The notes: generated from the sequence alone by a model not told the origin. A stretch of 64,000 nucleotides of DNA from Bacillota bacterium (GCA_023398575.1 JAEWSC010000052.1:1-64000); one strand, 5' to 3'; shown: positions 25,780 through 34,868, counted from the stretch's first letter. Made by a program: numbers and translations.

Positions 25780-27846
25780 TTACTTAATCAGGGAGGAAGC
25801 CAGGAACATGGCCGCGGTCAGGGAGGAGATCAGAGAGACCACGGTGACCTGGGTGTTGATGGAGGGGCCGGCGGTATCCTTGAACGGATCGCCTACGGTG
25901 TCGCCGATAACGGCCGCCTTGTGAGCGTCGGAACCCTTGCCGCCCATATTGCCTGCTTCGACGAATTTTTTGGCGTTATCCCACAGACCGCCCGCATTGC
26001 TCATGAGCAGTGCCAGCAAAAGGCCGCAGGTGATGTTGCCAGTCAGGTAGCCGGCGATGGCGTTGACACCGCCCACAAAGCCCACTACCAGTGTGACCAG
26101 GATGGTCACCAAGCCGGCGGGGATCAGTTCCTTCAAAGCACCCTTGGTGGCGATGTCGATGCACTTTTCATACTCGGGGTGCACGCCGGGCTTGCCTTCG
26201 CGTAGGCCCTTGATTTCCTTGAATTGACGGTGAATTTCAGCTACCATGCGTTGCGCGTTGCGGTTGACGCCCATCATCAGCATGGCGGAGAACACGGCAG
26301 GAACGGCTACGCCCACCAGCAGGCCGAAGAACACCGTGGGGTTCATCAGGTCAAAGGAAACCGCTTTGCCGGTTGCCTGCTGTACGATCTCCTGGAAAGC
26401 GCCCAGCAGGGCGATAACGGTAAGACCAGCGGCGCCAATGGCAAAGCCCTTGGTGATGGCCTTGGCCGTGTTGCCGGCAGCATCCAGCTCGTCGGTGATT
26501 TCCAGCACCTTCTCGCCCAAGCCGCCCATTTCGGCAACGCCGCGAGCGTTGTCTACGATGGGGCCGTAAGCGTCATTGGAGATGATCATGCCAACCACAG
26601 AAAGCATGCCGATGGCGGAAAAGGCGATGCCCAGCATGGCGTAACCTTCGCCGATGGGGGCGCACAGGTGATAGGATAAAAGGGCCGCCAGGCCGATGCC
26701 GCACAAGGATGGGAAAGCGGAGATGAAGCCGTAGCTGATACCGGAAAGAATAGTGAAGGCGGGGCCGCTCTTGCAGGCTTCGGCCACCTTGGCTACGGGC
26801 TTTTTGTCATCGCCGGTAAAGAATTCGCTGGTGAAGCCGATCACGACGCCGGCGACCATGCCCAGCATAGCGGCGCCCCACAGGCGCATGTCATAACCGT
26901 TAGCCGTGCCGCCGATCATGAAGGCACCAAAGGTCAAAACGGCAAAGATGCCGCAGGTCAAGTACGTGCCGTTGTTCAGCGCTTTGCCGGGGTTGCCGTC
27001 TTTGCCAACCTTGGATACAAACACGCCGATGATGGAAGCCAGCAGGCCCAGTGCACCAAAGCAGAAGATCAGGTTCAGGTTATTCTGGCCAAGGCTCAGC
27101 GCGATAACCATAGCAGCGGCGATGGAAGCCACCTGAGAATCGAAAAGGTCAGCGCCCATGCCGGCTACGTCGCCCACGTTGTCGCCTACGTTATCGGCGA
27201 TGACGGCGGGGTTGCGGGGGTCATCCTCTGGGATGCCCAGTTCCACCTTGCCGGTTAAGTCCGCGGCGATGTCGGCGGTCTTGGTAAAGATACCGCCGCC
27301 GGCCTTGGCAAACAAGGCCAGAGAGCTGGCGCCAAAGGAGAAGGCCAGCACCACATCATGGTTGCCGGGGAAGATGATGGATAAGAGGGCCGCGCCGGAT
27401 AGGGCCGTGCCTACCACGGCCATGCCCATAACGGCGCCGCCGCGGAAGCCGGCCATAAAGGAGGGAGCAAGACCTTCCCTGGCGGCGGTAGCGGCCTTCA
27501 CATTGGCGATGGTGGCGATGGAAATGCCCACCCAGCCAGCGGATGCGGAAAGAACGGAGCCCGCAATATAAGCAACCACCATCCAGACGCCCTGCATGAC
27601 GCTGCCTTCAGCACTCCAGATGGGATGGGGGAAGAACAGGAATAGAAGGACGGATACCACGCCCATAAAGATAGCCAAGATCTTGTATTCCCGCTTTAAG
27701 AAGGTGAAAGCGCCCTTGCGGATCAATTGGCCGATGCCGGCAAGGGGGCCCTCCGCGGTGGGGAGTTTCTCCACCCAGCGGTAGAAATAGAAGGCCACGA
27801 TAAAGGAAATAACAGAAACGGCCAGAGCGATCCATGCCCAATTCAT
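25780..27846 (-). CDS. hppA: Membrane-bound proton-translocating pyrophosphatase
   Basis: 688 residues, about 16 transmembrane helices. It hydrolyses cytoplasmic pyrophosphate and pumps cations outward. The substrate site shows GIPEDDPRNPAVIADNVGDN with the following VGDVAGMGADLFDS, and the C-terminal DNAKKFVEAG and HKAAVIGDTVGDPFKDT. In GNTAKAITKGFAIG the Lys and Thr stand where K+-dependent enzymes have Ala and Gly, so by the known residue rule this is of the K+-independent, H+-pumping class. Monocistronic: own RBS (AAGGAG) and a strong terminator downstream. In anaerobes it recovers energy from biosynthetic pyrophosphate. Confidence 0.95.
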   Translation of the reverse strand: MNWAWIALAVSVISFIVAFYFYRWVEKLPTAEGPLAGIGQLIRKGAFTFLKREYKILAIFMGVVSVLLFLFFPHPIWSAEGSVMQGVWMVVAYIAGSVLSASAGWVGISIATIANVKAATAAREGLAPSFMAGFRGGAVMGMAVVGTALSGAALLSIIFPGNHDVVLAFSFGASSLALFAKAGGGIFTKTADIAADLTGKVELGIPEDDPRNPAVIADNVGDNVGDVAGMGADLFDSQVASIAAAMVIALSLGQNNLNLIFCFGALGLLASIIGVFVSKVGKDGNPGKALNNGTYLTCGIFAVLTFGAFMIGGTANGYDMRLWGAAMLGMVAGVVIGFTSEFFTGDDKKPVAKVAEACKSGPAFTILSGISYGFISAFPSLCGIGLAALLSYHLCAPIGEGYAMLGIAFSAIGMLSVVGMIISNDAYGPIVDNARGVAEMGGLGEKVLEITDELDAAGNTAKAITKGFAIGAAGLTVIALLGAFQEIVQQATGKAVSFDLMNPTVFFGLLVGVAVPAVFSAMLMMGVNRNAQRMVAEIHRQFKEIKGLREGKPGVHPEYEKCIDIATKGALKELIPAGLVTILVTLVVGFVGGVNAIAGYLTGNITCGLLLALLMSNAGGLWDNAKKFVEAGNMGGKGSDAHKAAVIGDTVGDPFKDTAGPSINTQVTVVSLISSLTAAMFLASSLIK

Positions 27847-27962
27847 AGCAATCCCACTCCTTGTTTAATTATTCGCATAATTCCTGATAATGCCCGTGCT
27901 TACCCGGACATGCCAAGCCGGCCAGACTGGCATGCCAAATGGTATTTGGTTTTACCTGCATA

Positions 27963-28343
27963 TCATAAAGGCGGCGCATGACCTCCAGTCCGGGAAGCCA
28001 ATTCACTCAGCGGCCTCATAATGATCAGGCAGTGAACCGCGTGACGGGCCGCTAACCGCTGGCTGGGCAGCATGGGATGAGTAGAGGGTGTAAGCACTTC
28101 CTCTTCCTGCGTAATGTCCCTGGGCTGCGCTGGCGTCATGCCCCCGCGGGAGGCGGCATTGCGGTTGTCATTCCGGCCGTCCTCCCCTGGCGTCTTTCCA
28201 CCAGCCTGCGTAAAGGTAGATACCGTTGGAGAATATGCGGTAAGAGCCGTGCCCATTCCACCCTGCATGTACACAGAGCAAAGCCAGACAAACGCAAACA
28301 GGATGGCTACCCATCCAATGCGCCTGGCTATTCGCTGCCGCAT
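27963..28343 (-). CDS. Small membrane-anchored protein of unknown function
   Basis: About 126 residues. One N-terminal hydrophobic helix (IGWVAILFAFVWLCSVYMQG) is followed by a polar, Pro/Thr/Arg-rich tail likely outside the cell. RBS GAGGAG lies seven bases before ATG 28343; ATG 28349 is also possible. No homology recognised. It lies between hppA and the GltS-like gene on the same strand but with separate flanking signals. The RBS plus signal-anchor argue for a real gene, while the low-complexity tail leaves doubt. Confidence 0.5.
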   Translation of the reverse strand: MRQRIARRIGWVAILFAFVWLCSVYMQGGMGTALTAYSPTVSTFTQAGGKTPGEDGRNDNRNAASRGGMTPAQPRDITQEEEVLTPSTHPMLPSQRLAARHAVHCLIIMRPLSELASRTGGHAPPL

Positions 28344-28456
28344 GTGCATTCTCCTCAAAAATTACTCCGATTCTATCATATATCAACCGAATTATGTTGT
28401 CAAATACTAGATGAAAAAAAGTACAGAATTTATACCGTACAACGAGCAGAAAAAGT

Positions 28457-28497
28457 AAACCCTTCTTGTACGCATAGCTGTCATACAAGAAGGGTTT
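28457..28497 (-). terminator. Terminator of the GltS-like gene
   Basis: AAACCCTTCTTGTA (28457-28470) pairs perfectly with 28484-28497 across a 13-nt loop. On the minus strand a T-rich tail (ACTTTTTC) follows. It lies 28 bp past the symporter stop codon. Confidence 0.85.
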
Positions 28498-28524
28498 GTC
28501 TATAGGTTATGTTCTTCTTTTGCT

Positions 28525-29892
28525 TTAGCCCCTTTTGCTTCCCCTGTAGAGTACAAATATGAGTGCCACCATATACACCGCAGCAAGTGATAGGGTCAAA
28601 AGCAGCATGGGCAGGGATTTTGCGGCCAGGCCGATGAGTATCAAAAGCGGCGCACCAAGCACAATGCCGAAGCTTGACCCGGTAATCAGATTGTTGGCTG
28701 CCGGAGTTTTGAAAGCGGGGTCTATTTGCCGAAGCAGGATCACGCCCGAGCTGATGGTACCGGTCAGCATGCCGTACATGGAGACAAACGCTTCCTCCTC
28801 ATAACCGGGATATACCACCTTGCACAGCCAGCGCAGATAGTAGAATGTGGTAACGCCGCCGATAACCGCCATCAGCAGGAAGGGCACCCACAACCCTTGC
28901 AGTTCGGAGAAATTGATGGAGGAGATGCCCGACACGATCATCAAATCAAAAGCCAAGCCGGATATGCGGCTTAACAGGTAATTGTTTTGATACTGCCGAG
29001 TCATGATATTGGATTTGCGCAGCGCCTTGAAGACGGCGCGAATGAGCAGAGCCACCATAGAACCGATAATGAAGTTAAAGCCCCACAGTAAAGGTGACAG
29101 CATATCACCCAGGCTTTGGGAGGCAGCGCCGATTGCCCTTGTTAGCCCCAGGGTCACAAGGTAGGTAAGCAGGTAAGCCAGCAGCACCAGGCACATTTGT
29201 ATGGAGAGCCTGTCCACCGATTCGGAAAGCGGTGCTTCACCCTTGTCCTCAAAGGTATCGACCGTCACAGAACCAGAGACCATCTCACCTTTGTTGCCAA
29301 CGCGTCTGCCCTTGCGTGTCAGCACATTCAAGTAGATGACACCTACCACGCAGGCGCACAGGTAACCGGCCGCAGCCAGCGAAAGGCCGAAGGACTGGCC
29401 GCCTGCAAAGCCCAACGCCTCATAGGTGCTGCCCACATTGTTGGCCTGGCCGGCGCCTTGACCGTAGCCCATGGGCAAAAGGATGCCTGAGGCCTGAAAC
29501 AAATCCGGCATAAAGGTGTAGCTCAGCGCCAGGGAAATGAGCAGCCCCGCCACTGCTTGCATCATGTAAGTGCTGATGATCAGCGCGCCGGACAAAAAGC
29601 CCTTTCCTTTTGTTTTGTCGCCCTCTGCCTCGCTGCGAAGGGACAGGGCGATAAAGCCAATGGCGATGCCGTGATAAGTGACCATTTCCAAAAAAGCTGC
29701 CGGTAGCTTTAAAAGGCCCAAGCTTCTCACCACTAGCAGCAAAAACCCTGCAAGCACGGCGGTGGGCATTAATGATCTGCGGATGATGCTGCTTTTGCGC
29801 AACAGAACGTTGGCGATGAGTAGCGCTCCGGCCAATATGCCCATGTTGATAAAAAAGTTCCAAAGGCTTGTGTTGGCGGCTGAGTAATCCAA
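28525..29892 (-). CDS. Sodium/glutamate symporter-family (GltS-like) permease
   Basis: 455 residues with about eleven hydrophobic segments. The first pore-loop region reads GYGQGAGQANNVGSTYE, and the second half contains SSGVILLRQIDPAFKTPAAN, the two places where GltS proteins carry their conserved G-Q and G-L-R motifs. GltS imports glutamate with Na+. The divergence from canonical GltS (GPGQA-type motif altered to GQGAGQA) makes the substrate uncertain. A long polar linker (about residues 190-235) joins the halves. Monocistronic by its terminator. Confidence 0.78.
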   Translation of the reverse strand: MDYSAANTSLWNFFINMGILAGALLIANVLLRKSSIIRRSLMPTAVLAGFLLLVVRSLGLLKLPAAFLEMVTYHGIAIGFIALSLRSEAEGDKTKGKGFLSGALIISTYMMQAVAGLLISLALSYTFMPDLFQASGILLPMGYGQGAGQANNVGSTYEALGFAGGQSFGLSLAAAGYLCACVVGVIYLNVLTRKGRRVGNKGEMVSGSVTVDTFEDKGEAPLSESVDRLSIQMCLVLLAYLLTYLVTLGLTRAIGAASQSLGDMLSPLLWGFNFIIGSMVALLIRAVFKALRKSNIMTRQYQNNYLLSRISGLAFDLMIVSGISSINFSELQGLWVPFLLMAVIGGVTTFYYLRWLCKVVYPGYEEEAFVSMYGMLTGTISSGVILLRQIDPAFKTPAANNLITGSSFGIVLGAPLLILIGLAAKSLPMLLLTLSLAAVYMVALIFVLYRGSKRG

Positions 29893-29928
29893 AGGGTTCC
29901 CTTCTTTCTTATTTGTGCAGGCAGCAAA

Positions 29929-31071
29929 TTATTGTCCGTTCATGATGTGGTATGCTTCCATATATTTTAGTCCGCTGCGTTCATGTTCGCTGCGCAGCCG
30001 GTAATGGTTACCGGCGGTGTCGGAGAATACAACCCGGTTGCGGCCATAAACCTCCATGCCCATTACGTTTTCCCATGGCAGGGAAAAATCTTCCATGGAT
30101 AGGCCAGCCTTGGTGGCGGTTATCGTGCCTTTTTTCAAAAGCGTTTCTTCTTTTAACGAGTGGATGATATATATTTCCTGTTCCCAGTCGGTAAAAATGA
30201 TATCATCTGTGTCCTTTAAAAACAGATCCCGCAGTTTCTCTCTTTGCCATGCACCCCATGCGTCAACTTTTGGGAAGGGTACACCGGACAAATAGCCATA
30301 TTCATCCATGGCGGCCTTCATGCCGCAGGTGCAGGTGAAGGTGTTATCCGTACCCGTAAGCGTGCCAATCTTTTCACAAGCAGGACACAGATACAGCGCG
30401 TTTTCCAACCCTTCTGCAAGGCGTTTTCCATGAAAGGCGGTATGCTCCAGATCTTGCCGCTGGTACGCATCCTCGCCGATGTCTAGGGCGATAGCTTCGT
30501 TAATTTCTTCAGGGGTCATTTCTTGTAATTGTCCGGGGCTATATACCTTCACCGGGTAACCCTTCATGCGGCCCTTTCGAAAGGTGCGCGCCCAGCGAGG
30601 GCTGGAAAAATAGCCGCCTTCCAGCCTGTAGGTGACAAGGGATGCGCCCGATGCCCTGATTAGGCCGCCCGTGGCGGGGACCACCGGGCAGGGCTTGCCA
30701 TGAAAAGACTTGCTTCCCTCCGGAAACAGGCCGATGTTCATGCCTTTTTTCAGCCGCCGCATCATTTGCATGGCGGTTGCGATGTCTGCCCCACCCTTTT
30801 GCTTGGGGATAGGGTCCAGAAAATGCACAAGCAGCCGGCCCAAGGTCTTTCCGCGAAAAATGTGCTCACTGGCTACAAAGTACATATGCTTTTTGAAGCT
30901 CAAGGCGACAAACAGGGCGTCCAGATCGGTGGTATGATTGGCGACGATAATAGCCGGTCCTTGTATATCGGGCGCCTTTTGCCATTGAAAACGGAAAAGT
31001 CCTTTGAGCAGTGGGGATATAAGGCCCCTTGCGCATTTGTAAAAAAGAATGTGCCGCTTATAGGGCTGCAT
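29929..31071 (-). CDS. 1-acyl-glycerol-3-phosphate acyltransferase-like protein with zinc ribbon
   Basis: 380 residues. The N-terminal PlsC domain shows the catalytic NHTTDLDAL (Nx-H-x4-D, about residues 44-52) and the glycerol-phosphate-binding FPEGSKSF (about 118-125). The C-terminal half is unusual: a four-cysteine zinc ribbon CPAC...CTCG (about 230-255) followed by a PH-like or regulatory region ending near YHIMNGQ. PlsC enzymes transfer acyl chains to lysophosphatidic acid at the membrane. Start ATG 31071 has GGAGG four bases upstream. The extra domain may regulate or redirect acceptor choice. Confidence 0.85.
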   Translation of the reverse strand: MQPYKRHILFYKCARGLISPLLKGLFRFQWQKAPDIQGPAIIVANHTTDLDALFVALSFKKHMYFVASEHIFRGKTLGRLLVHFLDPIPKQKGGADIATAMQMMRRLKKGMNIGLFPEGSKSFHGKPCPVVPATGGLIRASGASLVTYRLEGGYFSSPRWARTFRKGRMKGYPVKVYSPGQLQEMTPEEINEAIALDIGEDAYQRQDLEHTAFHGKRLAEGLENALYLCPACEKIGTLTGTDNTFTCTCGMKAAMDEYGYLSGVPFPKVDAWGAWQREKLRDLFLKDTDDIIFTDWEQEIYIIHSLKEETLLKKGTITATKAGLSMEDFSLPWENVMGMEVYGRNRVVFSDTAGNHYRLRSEHERSGLKYMEAYHIMNGQ

Positions 31072-31259
31072 GATGCCTCCAGTAATCCGTTCAATAAAAC
31101 TGAATGTATATCCAGTATCAAAATATAACATACATTTGCGTTTTTTGCCAGATTGATTGTTCGCATTGGCGCCATCATATTGCTGAGTTTGTGTTCAGTT
31201 TGGGATAGAGGTGCAGCTTGCGCAAGAATGCAGCTCCAAAATAAAAAAAGCCGCTTGTC

Positions 31260-31288
31260 TTGACAAAGCGAAGTCAGCTGAATATAAT
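31260..31288 (+). promoter_or_regulatory. Perfect consensus sigma-A promoter
   Basis: TTGACA (31260-31265), a 17-bp spacer and TATAAT (31283-31288) match the consensus at every base. It drives the DUF6323/DUF6179 pair starting ~85 bp downstream through an AT-rich leader. Such an ideal promoter implies strong or tightly repressed expression; no operator dyad is obvious. Confidence 0.85.
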
Positions 31289-31371
31289 TATTTACCGCTA
31301 AGTAGTTAATTTTTATTAAATTTAATCTTATCACATTTTTTAAAGATTGTCAAGAATTATTTTTGAGAAGG

Positions 31372-31872
31372 ATGATGTTCATCGTGGAGGACCTTCTTTC
31401 CCTGTTTCATAGTGGGCTGCACAGCCGGGAATCTGCCGCGGATATTCTATCGCTCAATCAGCTAACAGCGGCGCAAGGGCTTTTACTTACACCAATGATG
31501 GCTTCATCGCTGATCAAGGCCCGGGACAAGGCGCTTATCGCAGCAGGCCGCCTTGAAATGTATGGTGGTGTGATGAAAAAGCTGATTCTTGCCTTTTGCG
31601 ATTCTCCGTTCTTTGATTTAAGCTTGGCAGAAGAAACCTTTTGTGAGTTGATAGAGACTTTTTATTTGCTGAAAAGTGAAACCTTTGACATGCTCAGCGA
31701 CGACGCGCTGGTACATGCTATGCGGGAGTTGTTTGACACCTGTCATGGCTGTATACAAACTCTTAAGGACGCGGCGTTTGATCAGTTGATACGGCGCGCC
31801 CACGGGGTGGAGCTTGAAAAAGAAGAAGGGGGGCAAGCGGATGAAGACAAAAACGGCTCAATTGACGCGTGA
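31372..31872 (+). CDS. DUF6323 family protein
   Basis: About 166 residues, soluble, helical. The stretch LTPMMASSLIKARDKALIAA followed by GRLEMYGGVMKKLILAFCDS matches from memory the DUF6323 pattern (L-T-P...R-x2-ALxxxGRVEFG-G-L-K-L-I-x-AFCDSP). The family is found in Clostridia beside DUF6179 genes, and its role is not known. The ATG at 31372 follows GAGAAGG very closely; ATG 31375 or GTG 31384 are alternatives. It overlaps the next gene by about 30 bp. Confidence 0.75.
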   Translation: MMFIVEDLLSLFHSGLHSRESAADILSLNQLTAAQGLLLTPMMASSLIKARDKALIAAGRLEMYGGVMKKLILAFCDSPFFDLSLAEETFCELIETFYLLKSETFDMLSDDALVHAMRELFDTCHGCIQTLKDAAFDQLIRRAHGVELEKEEGGQADEDKNGSIDA

Positions 31873-32740
31873 GTTAGCAAATGGCGGCGCATTTTCTCCG
31901 GCCATGGGGATTCATGGTGCGGGCCGCCAGGCGGAGTGGTATCGGCTGCTTGATCTAACCTTTCAAGCCTATACCAGGGGTGAGAGCAGCTCTCTGCCTG
32001 TTGAAATGGCGGGCAGCCTGCTCAACTCTCTTTACTACACGGTGCAGTTGGCGCTAAAAGAGGCGGAGGATGATAACATGCCCCTTCAAGCACTGTATGA
32101 TAGGGGCCGGGCTATACTGGACAAGTATCTCATAAAGGCCAGGCGTCTTTTTGCCATGGTGCAATCTGCCATGCTGCCTATCGACGCGCCTTGCTATATT
32201 GATGCTATCGAAAAAGGCGCGCCAAGTTTTTTTAAGGCCTACGATCCTTCTTTTTTCGCCCATGAGACGCCGGCGGATTTTGATTATCCTGTCAGTGTTG
32301 CCCTTTATGGTTCAGGCGTTACCTGGATGGCAAGCTTTCTGGAAGCGATGTACTGGGAAAGTCTTTTTTGCCGCCGGTTTCCCTTCTGCGATGTGGAGTC
32401 CACGCTTAAAGCTCACGGGCTGTGGGGACAGGCTGTGCCCATCAACGTTTTTGAGCCGGTGTTTGCTTGCGCAATGCTTTGCAGCCTGCTTATAAAAGAA
32501 AGACCCTCCCTGCGCGTAACGCGGGAAGATCACCAAGGGCTGCTATGGATGATGGGGGGTAAGTCAGAGGATGAAATACGGCTTGTAACAAATGTGGCAC
32601 TGATAAGACTCATCAAGATGATGGATATTAAGAGTGAGCCGTATATGCGTTTGCTTTTTGAAAACGCAGGCAACCTTGTGCCAAGGCTTTATACGGCGCT
32701 CAAAAACGAAAGCCTGGGCGGGCTTTTCCCACAATGGTAG
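31841..32740 (+). CDS. DUF6179 domain-containing protein
   Basis: 299 residues, soluble. Starts MKTKTAQLTRELANGG with GGGGGG seven bases upstream, inside the end of the DUF6323 gene, so translation is coupled. Segments YRLLDLTFQAYTRGESSSLP and LLNSLYYTVQLALK fit what I recall of DUF6179 N-termini. No catalytic motif visible. Function unknown; the constant pairing with DUF6323 suggests a two-protein complex. It converges tail to tail with the next gene (8-bp gap), with no hairpin between. Confidence 0.7.
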   Translation: MKTKTAQLTRELANGGAFSPAMGIHGAGRQAEWYRLLDLTFQAYTRGESSSLPVEMAGSLLNSLYYTVQLALKEAEDDNMPLQALYDRGRAILDKYLIKARRLFAMVQSAMLPIDAPCYIDAIEKGAPSFFKAYDPSFFAHETPADFDYPVSVALYGSGVTWMASFLEAMYWESLFCRRFPFCDVESTLKAHGLWGQAVPINVFEPVFACAMLCSLLIKERPSLRVTREDHQGLLWMMGGKSEDEIRLVTNVALIRLIKMMDIKSEPYMRLLFENAGNLVPRLYTALKNESLGGLFPQW

Positions 32741-32747
32741 ATAAGCA

Positions 32748-33929
32748 CTACGAAAAAAATTCCTCAGTCAGCCGCCGGGCGTACTCCTGTAATCGACCCT
32801 TTCTAAGCAAATAGCTAGCCAGTGTGTAGCGTATCTCTGGCTGCCCGGCATGCAGGATCCCATTTTCAAAGCACTCCGGTGTGATGCCAAGGGCCTTGCA
32901 GCTGATTTGTGGCTGTAAAAAGGCCATGTGATTCTGCATTTCCAAGTAGGTAGGGTACTTGCCTTTGCCAGGCAGGTCGAACTCCGCTTCCGCCATTTCA
33001 TACAAACGGCAGGCGGCAAGGGTAGATAAGCCCACGTAATGGCCGTGAAGACCACCAAAGAAATTGCGGCGCAAGGCATCCACCTCGAAATAGTGGGCTA
33101 TTTGATGTTCCAGCCCGGCGGCGGGGCGTGAGGTGCCATTGAGCAAAATGGCAAGGCCGGAGAGGACCAGGGCATCCACCAGTTCCTCCAGCGTCTTTTC
33201 ATCCCGGCTGAGCAGGTTAGTAAGGCGCTCTGTAACACGGCCGGCGGCCAGGGACACAAGGCCCGCAATCTCAAGGCACCAGGCTTCTCCCGTTTCCCTT
33301 GCGGCAAGCTCCCAGTCCCGAAGCGCTGTGTATTTGCCAAGCATATCTCCCGCGCCGGCTGTCAGCATATGGTCCGGCGCGGTTTTTACGATATCCGTAT
33401 CGCCGATGATGCCATAGGGTGCGCATAGCGGCACGGATTTTTTGCTGCCTTCCATGACCACGGCGGAGGTGATGGAGGCGTACCCATCCATGGAAGGGGC
33501 AGTGGCGAGAATAATGTATGGGATGCCGCACTTTGCGCTTATTACCCTTGCGGTGTCGTTCATGGTGCCAGAACCGGCGGCCACGATCAGGCCAGTGTTC
33601 GAGGGCATATGCAACAGCATGCTGCCAATCAGACTTTCCTCTGTAATCAGATGCCGGCCTGACGGGATGGGGAATATGTGCGGTATCACCTTGCAGCCCG
33701 AGGCATCAAGCTCCTTCATGGCGTAAGGCAAAACAAGCGGAAGGGTGTTTTCATCGCCCGTAAGATAGACGGTCCTTCCTGCAAAAGGCTTGGCCATTTC
33801 ACAAAGGCTATTTATTGCGCCTTTGCCAATCTGAATATGGCGGATGGAAATCGTATGCTGCCGGTCGCAGGTGCAGGGGAAAACCTGCCCGCAAAGGCTG
33901 GCAGCATTAGTAACACTGTTTGCAAGCAT
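32748..33929 (-). CDS. sn-glycerol-1-phosphate dehydrogenase-like protein (EgsA/AraM family)
   Basis: 393 residues of the iron/zinc alcohol-dehydrogenase-like fold. The NAD-binding loop GSGTMNDTAR and TAPSMDGYASITS are typical of AraM/EgsA. The metal ligands expected (Asp in GAGDMLGKY, His in EHQIAHYFE, His in GLHGHYVGLS) are all present. EgsA reduces dihydroxyacetone phosphate to glycerol 1-phosphate; AraM homologues sit in arabinose loci. Here the next gene upstream (31 bp) is a TIM-barrel sugar isomerase/epimerase, so a carbohydrate role is as likely as lipid synthesis. ATG 33929 has GGGGAG nine bases upstream. Confidence 0.82.
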   Translation of the reverse strand: MLANSVTNAASLCGQVFPCTCDRQHTISIRHIQIGKGAINSLCEMAKPFAGRTVYLTGDENTLPLVLPYAMKELDASGCKVIPHIFPIPSGRHLITEESLIGSMLLHMPSNTGLIVAAGSGTMNDTARVISAKCGIPYIILATAPSMDGYASITSAVVMEGSKKSVPLCAPYGIIGDTDIVKTAPDHMLTAGAGDMLGKYTALRDWELAARETGEAWCLEIAGLVSLAAGRVTERLTNLLSRDEKTLEELVDALVLSGLAILLNGTSRPAAGLEHQIAHYFEVDALRRNFFGGLHGHYVGLSTLAACRLYEMAEAEFDLPGKGKYPTYLEMQNHMAFLQPQISCKALGITPECFENGILHAGQPEIRYTLASYLLRKGRLQEYARRLTEEFFS

Positions 33930-33960
33930 GGCACATATCTCCCCATACACGCGGCGGTTT

Positions 33961-34764
33961 TCACCCCGCGAAGGATTTCAGCAGTGAAAGAGCCCCTGCG
34001 GCTTCCTGCTCAAAATTTACCCGGACATTGGCCTCCATGCTAATGGTGCCGTTGTAGTTGATGCGCGTTAAGTGTTCCATCAGCGCGGCATAATCTTCCT
34101 CGTCGCCTTCACGGGGCAGGCTGCGCGATAAGGTGCGTGCCACATGCACGTGACGCAGCAGGCTGCCTCCATCCAGCACATTGGTCAATGGCTCGCAGGC
34201 CAAATTCATGTGATATGTATCTAAAAGCGCGCCAACGCTTTCGTCCTTCATCCTTCTTGCCAGGGCGCAGCTTTCGGAAAAGCGGTTGATGACATTGGAT
34301 TCCTGCTTGTTCAAATGCTCAATGGCAATCACAAGGCCGTATCCTTTGGCCAGAAGAGCAAGCTTAAGCAAGAGGGAAGCCAACTGGTCCAGCGCCAGAT
34401 CCAGCGAGGTACCTTGGGGTCTGTTGCGCGCGCCGGAGGAGCCAAACACGATCAGCTTGGCCCCTAGCCGCTGCGCCCGCTCCATGGCGGCCTGAGCATA
34501 AGCCAACGCGCTGGTGTGATCGGCGCCGGGGCCGGTTAATCGGTAGCTTCCGGGAAAGAAATTGTTCATGGTCAAGCAGGGCATATCGCAGCGGTGGAGC
34601 ATCTCCAGAGGACCGTCACGGAAAGCGGTTTCTCCCAGGCTCATCACCTGCGCCAGGGGCAGCTCCACATAGTCATAGCCCAGCTTTTTGAGTACGGGGA
34701 TGCGATCGTAGCCGATACCGGCCGAGTCTTGTGCGCCCATGCTGACGCAATAGCCGAATTGCAT
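33961..34764 (-). CDS. Sugar phosphate isomerase/epimerase (xylose-isomerase-like TIM barrel)
   Basis: 267 residues. Opening MQFGYCVSMGAQD and the metal-site segments GLVIAIEHLNKQES (Glu), GALLDTYHMN (Asp-His) and C-terminal GTISMEANVR (Glu) are the four-ligand pattern of this superfamily, which includes tagatose/psicose epimerases, hydroxypyruvate isomerase and inosose dehydratase. Start ATG 34764 has AAAGGGG upstream; the longer open frame lacks an RBS. It is first of two genes with the EgsA-like enzyme. Substrate unknown. Confidence 0.82.
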   Translation of the reverse strand: MQFGYCVSMGAQDSAGIGYDRIPVLKKLGYDYVELPLAQVMSLGETAFRDGPLEMLHRCDMPCLTMNNFFPGSYRLTGPGADHTSALAYAQAAMERAQRLGAKLIVFGSSGARNRPQGTSLDLALDQLASLLLKLALLAKGYGLVIAIEHLNKQESNVINRFSESCALARRMKDESVGALLDTYHMNLACEPLTNVLDGGSLLRHVHVARTLSRSLPREGDEEDYAALMEHLTRINYNGTISMEANVRVNFEQEAAGALSLLKSFAG

Positions 34765-34868
34765 TTTTTGGTCCCCTTTCCAGTATGCAGTTGTATATGG
34801 TGCTATAGTACCTCTTTTTCCACTGTAATGCAAAGTTGAATTTTTGTCAACTAGGTTTCATTTTTCTA

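Noticed and set aside
26906..27571. Long plus-strand open frames opposite the pyrophosphatase gene
   Set aside because: Ala/Pro/Met-rich antisense translations of a GC-balanced membrane protein gene, without RBS.
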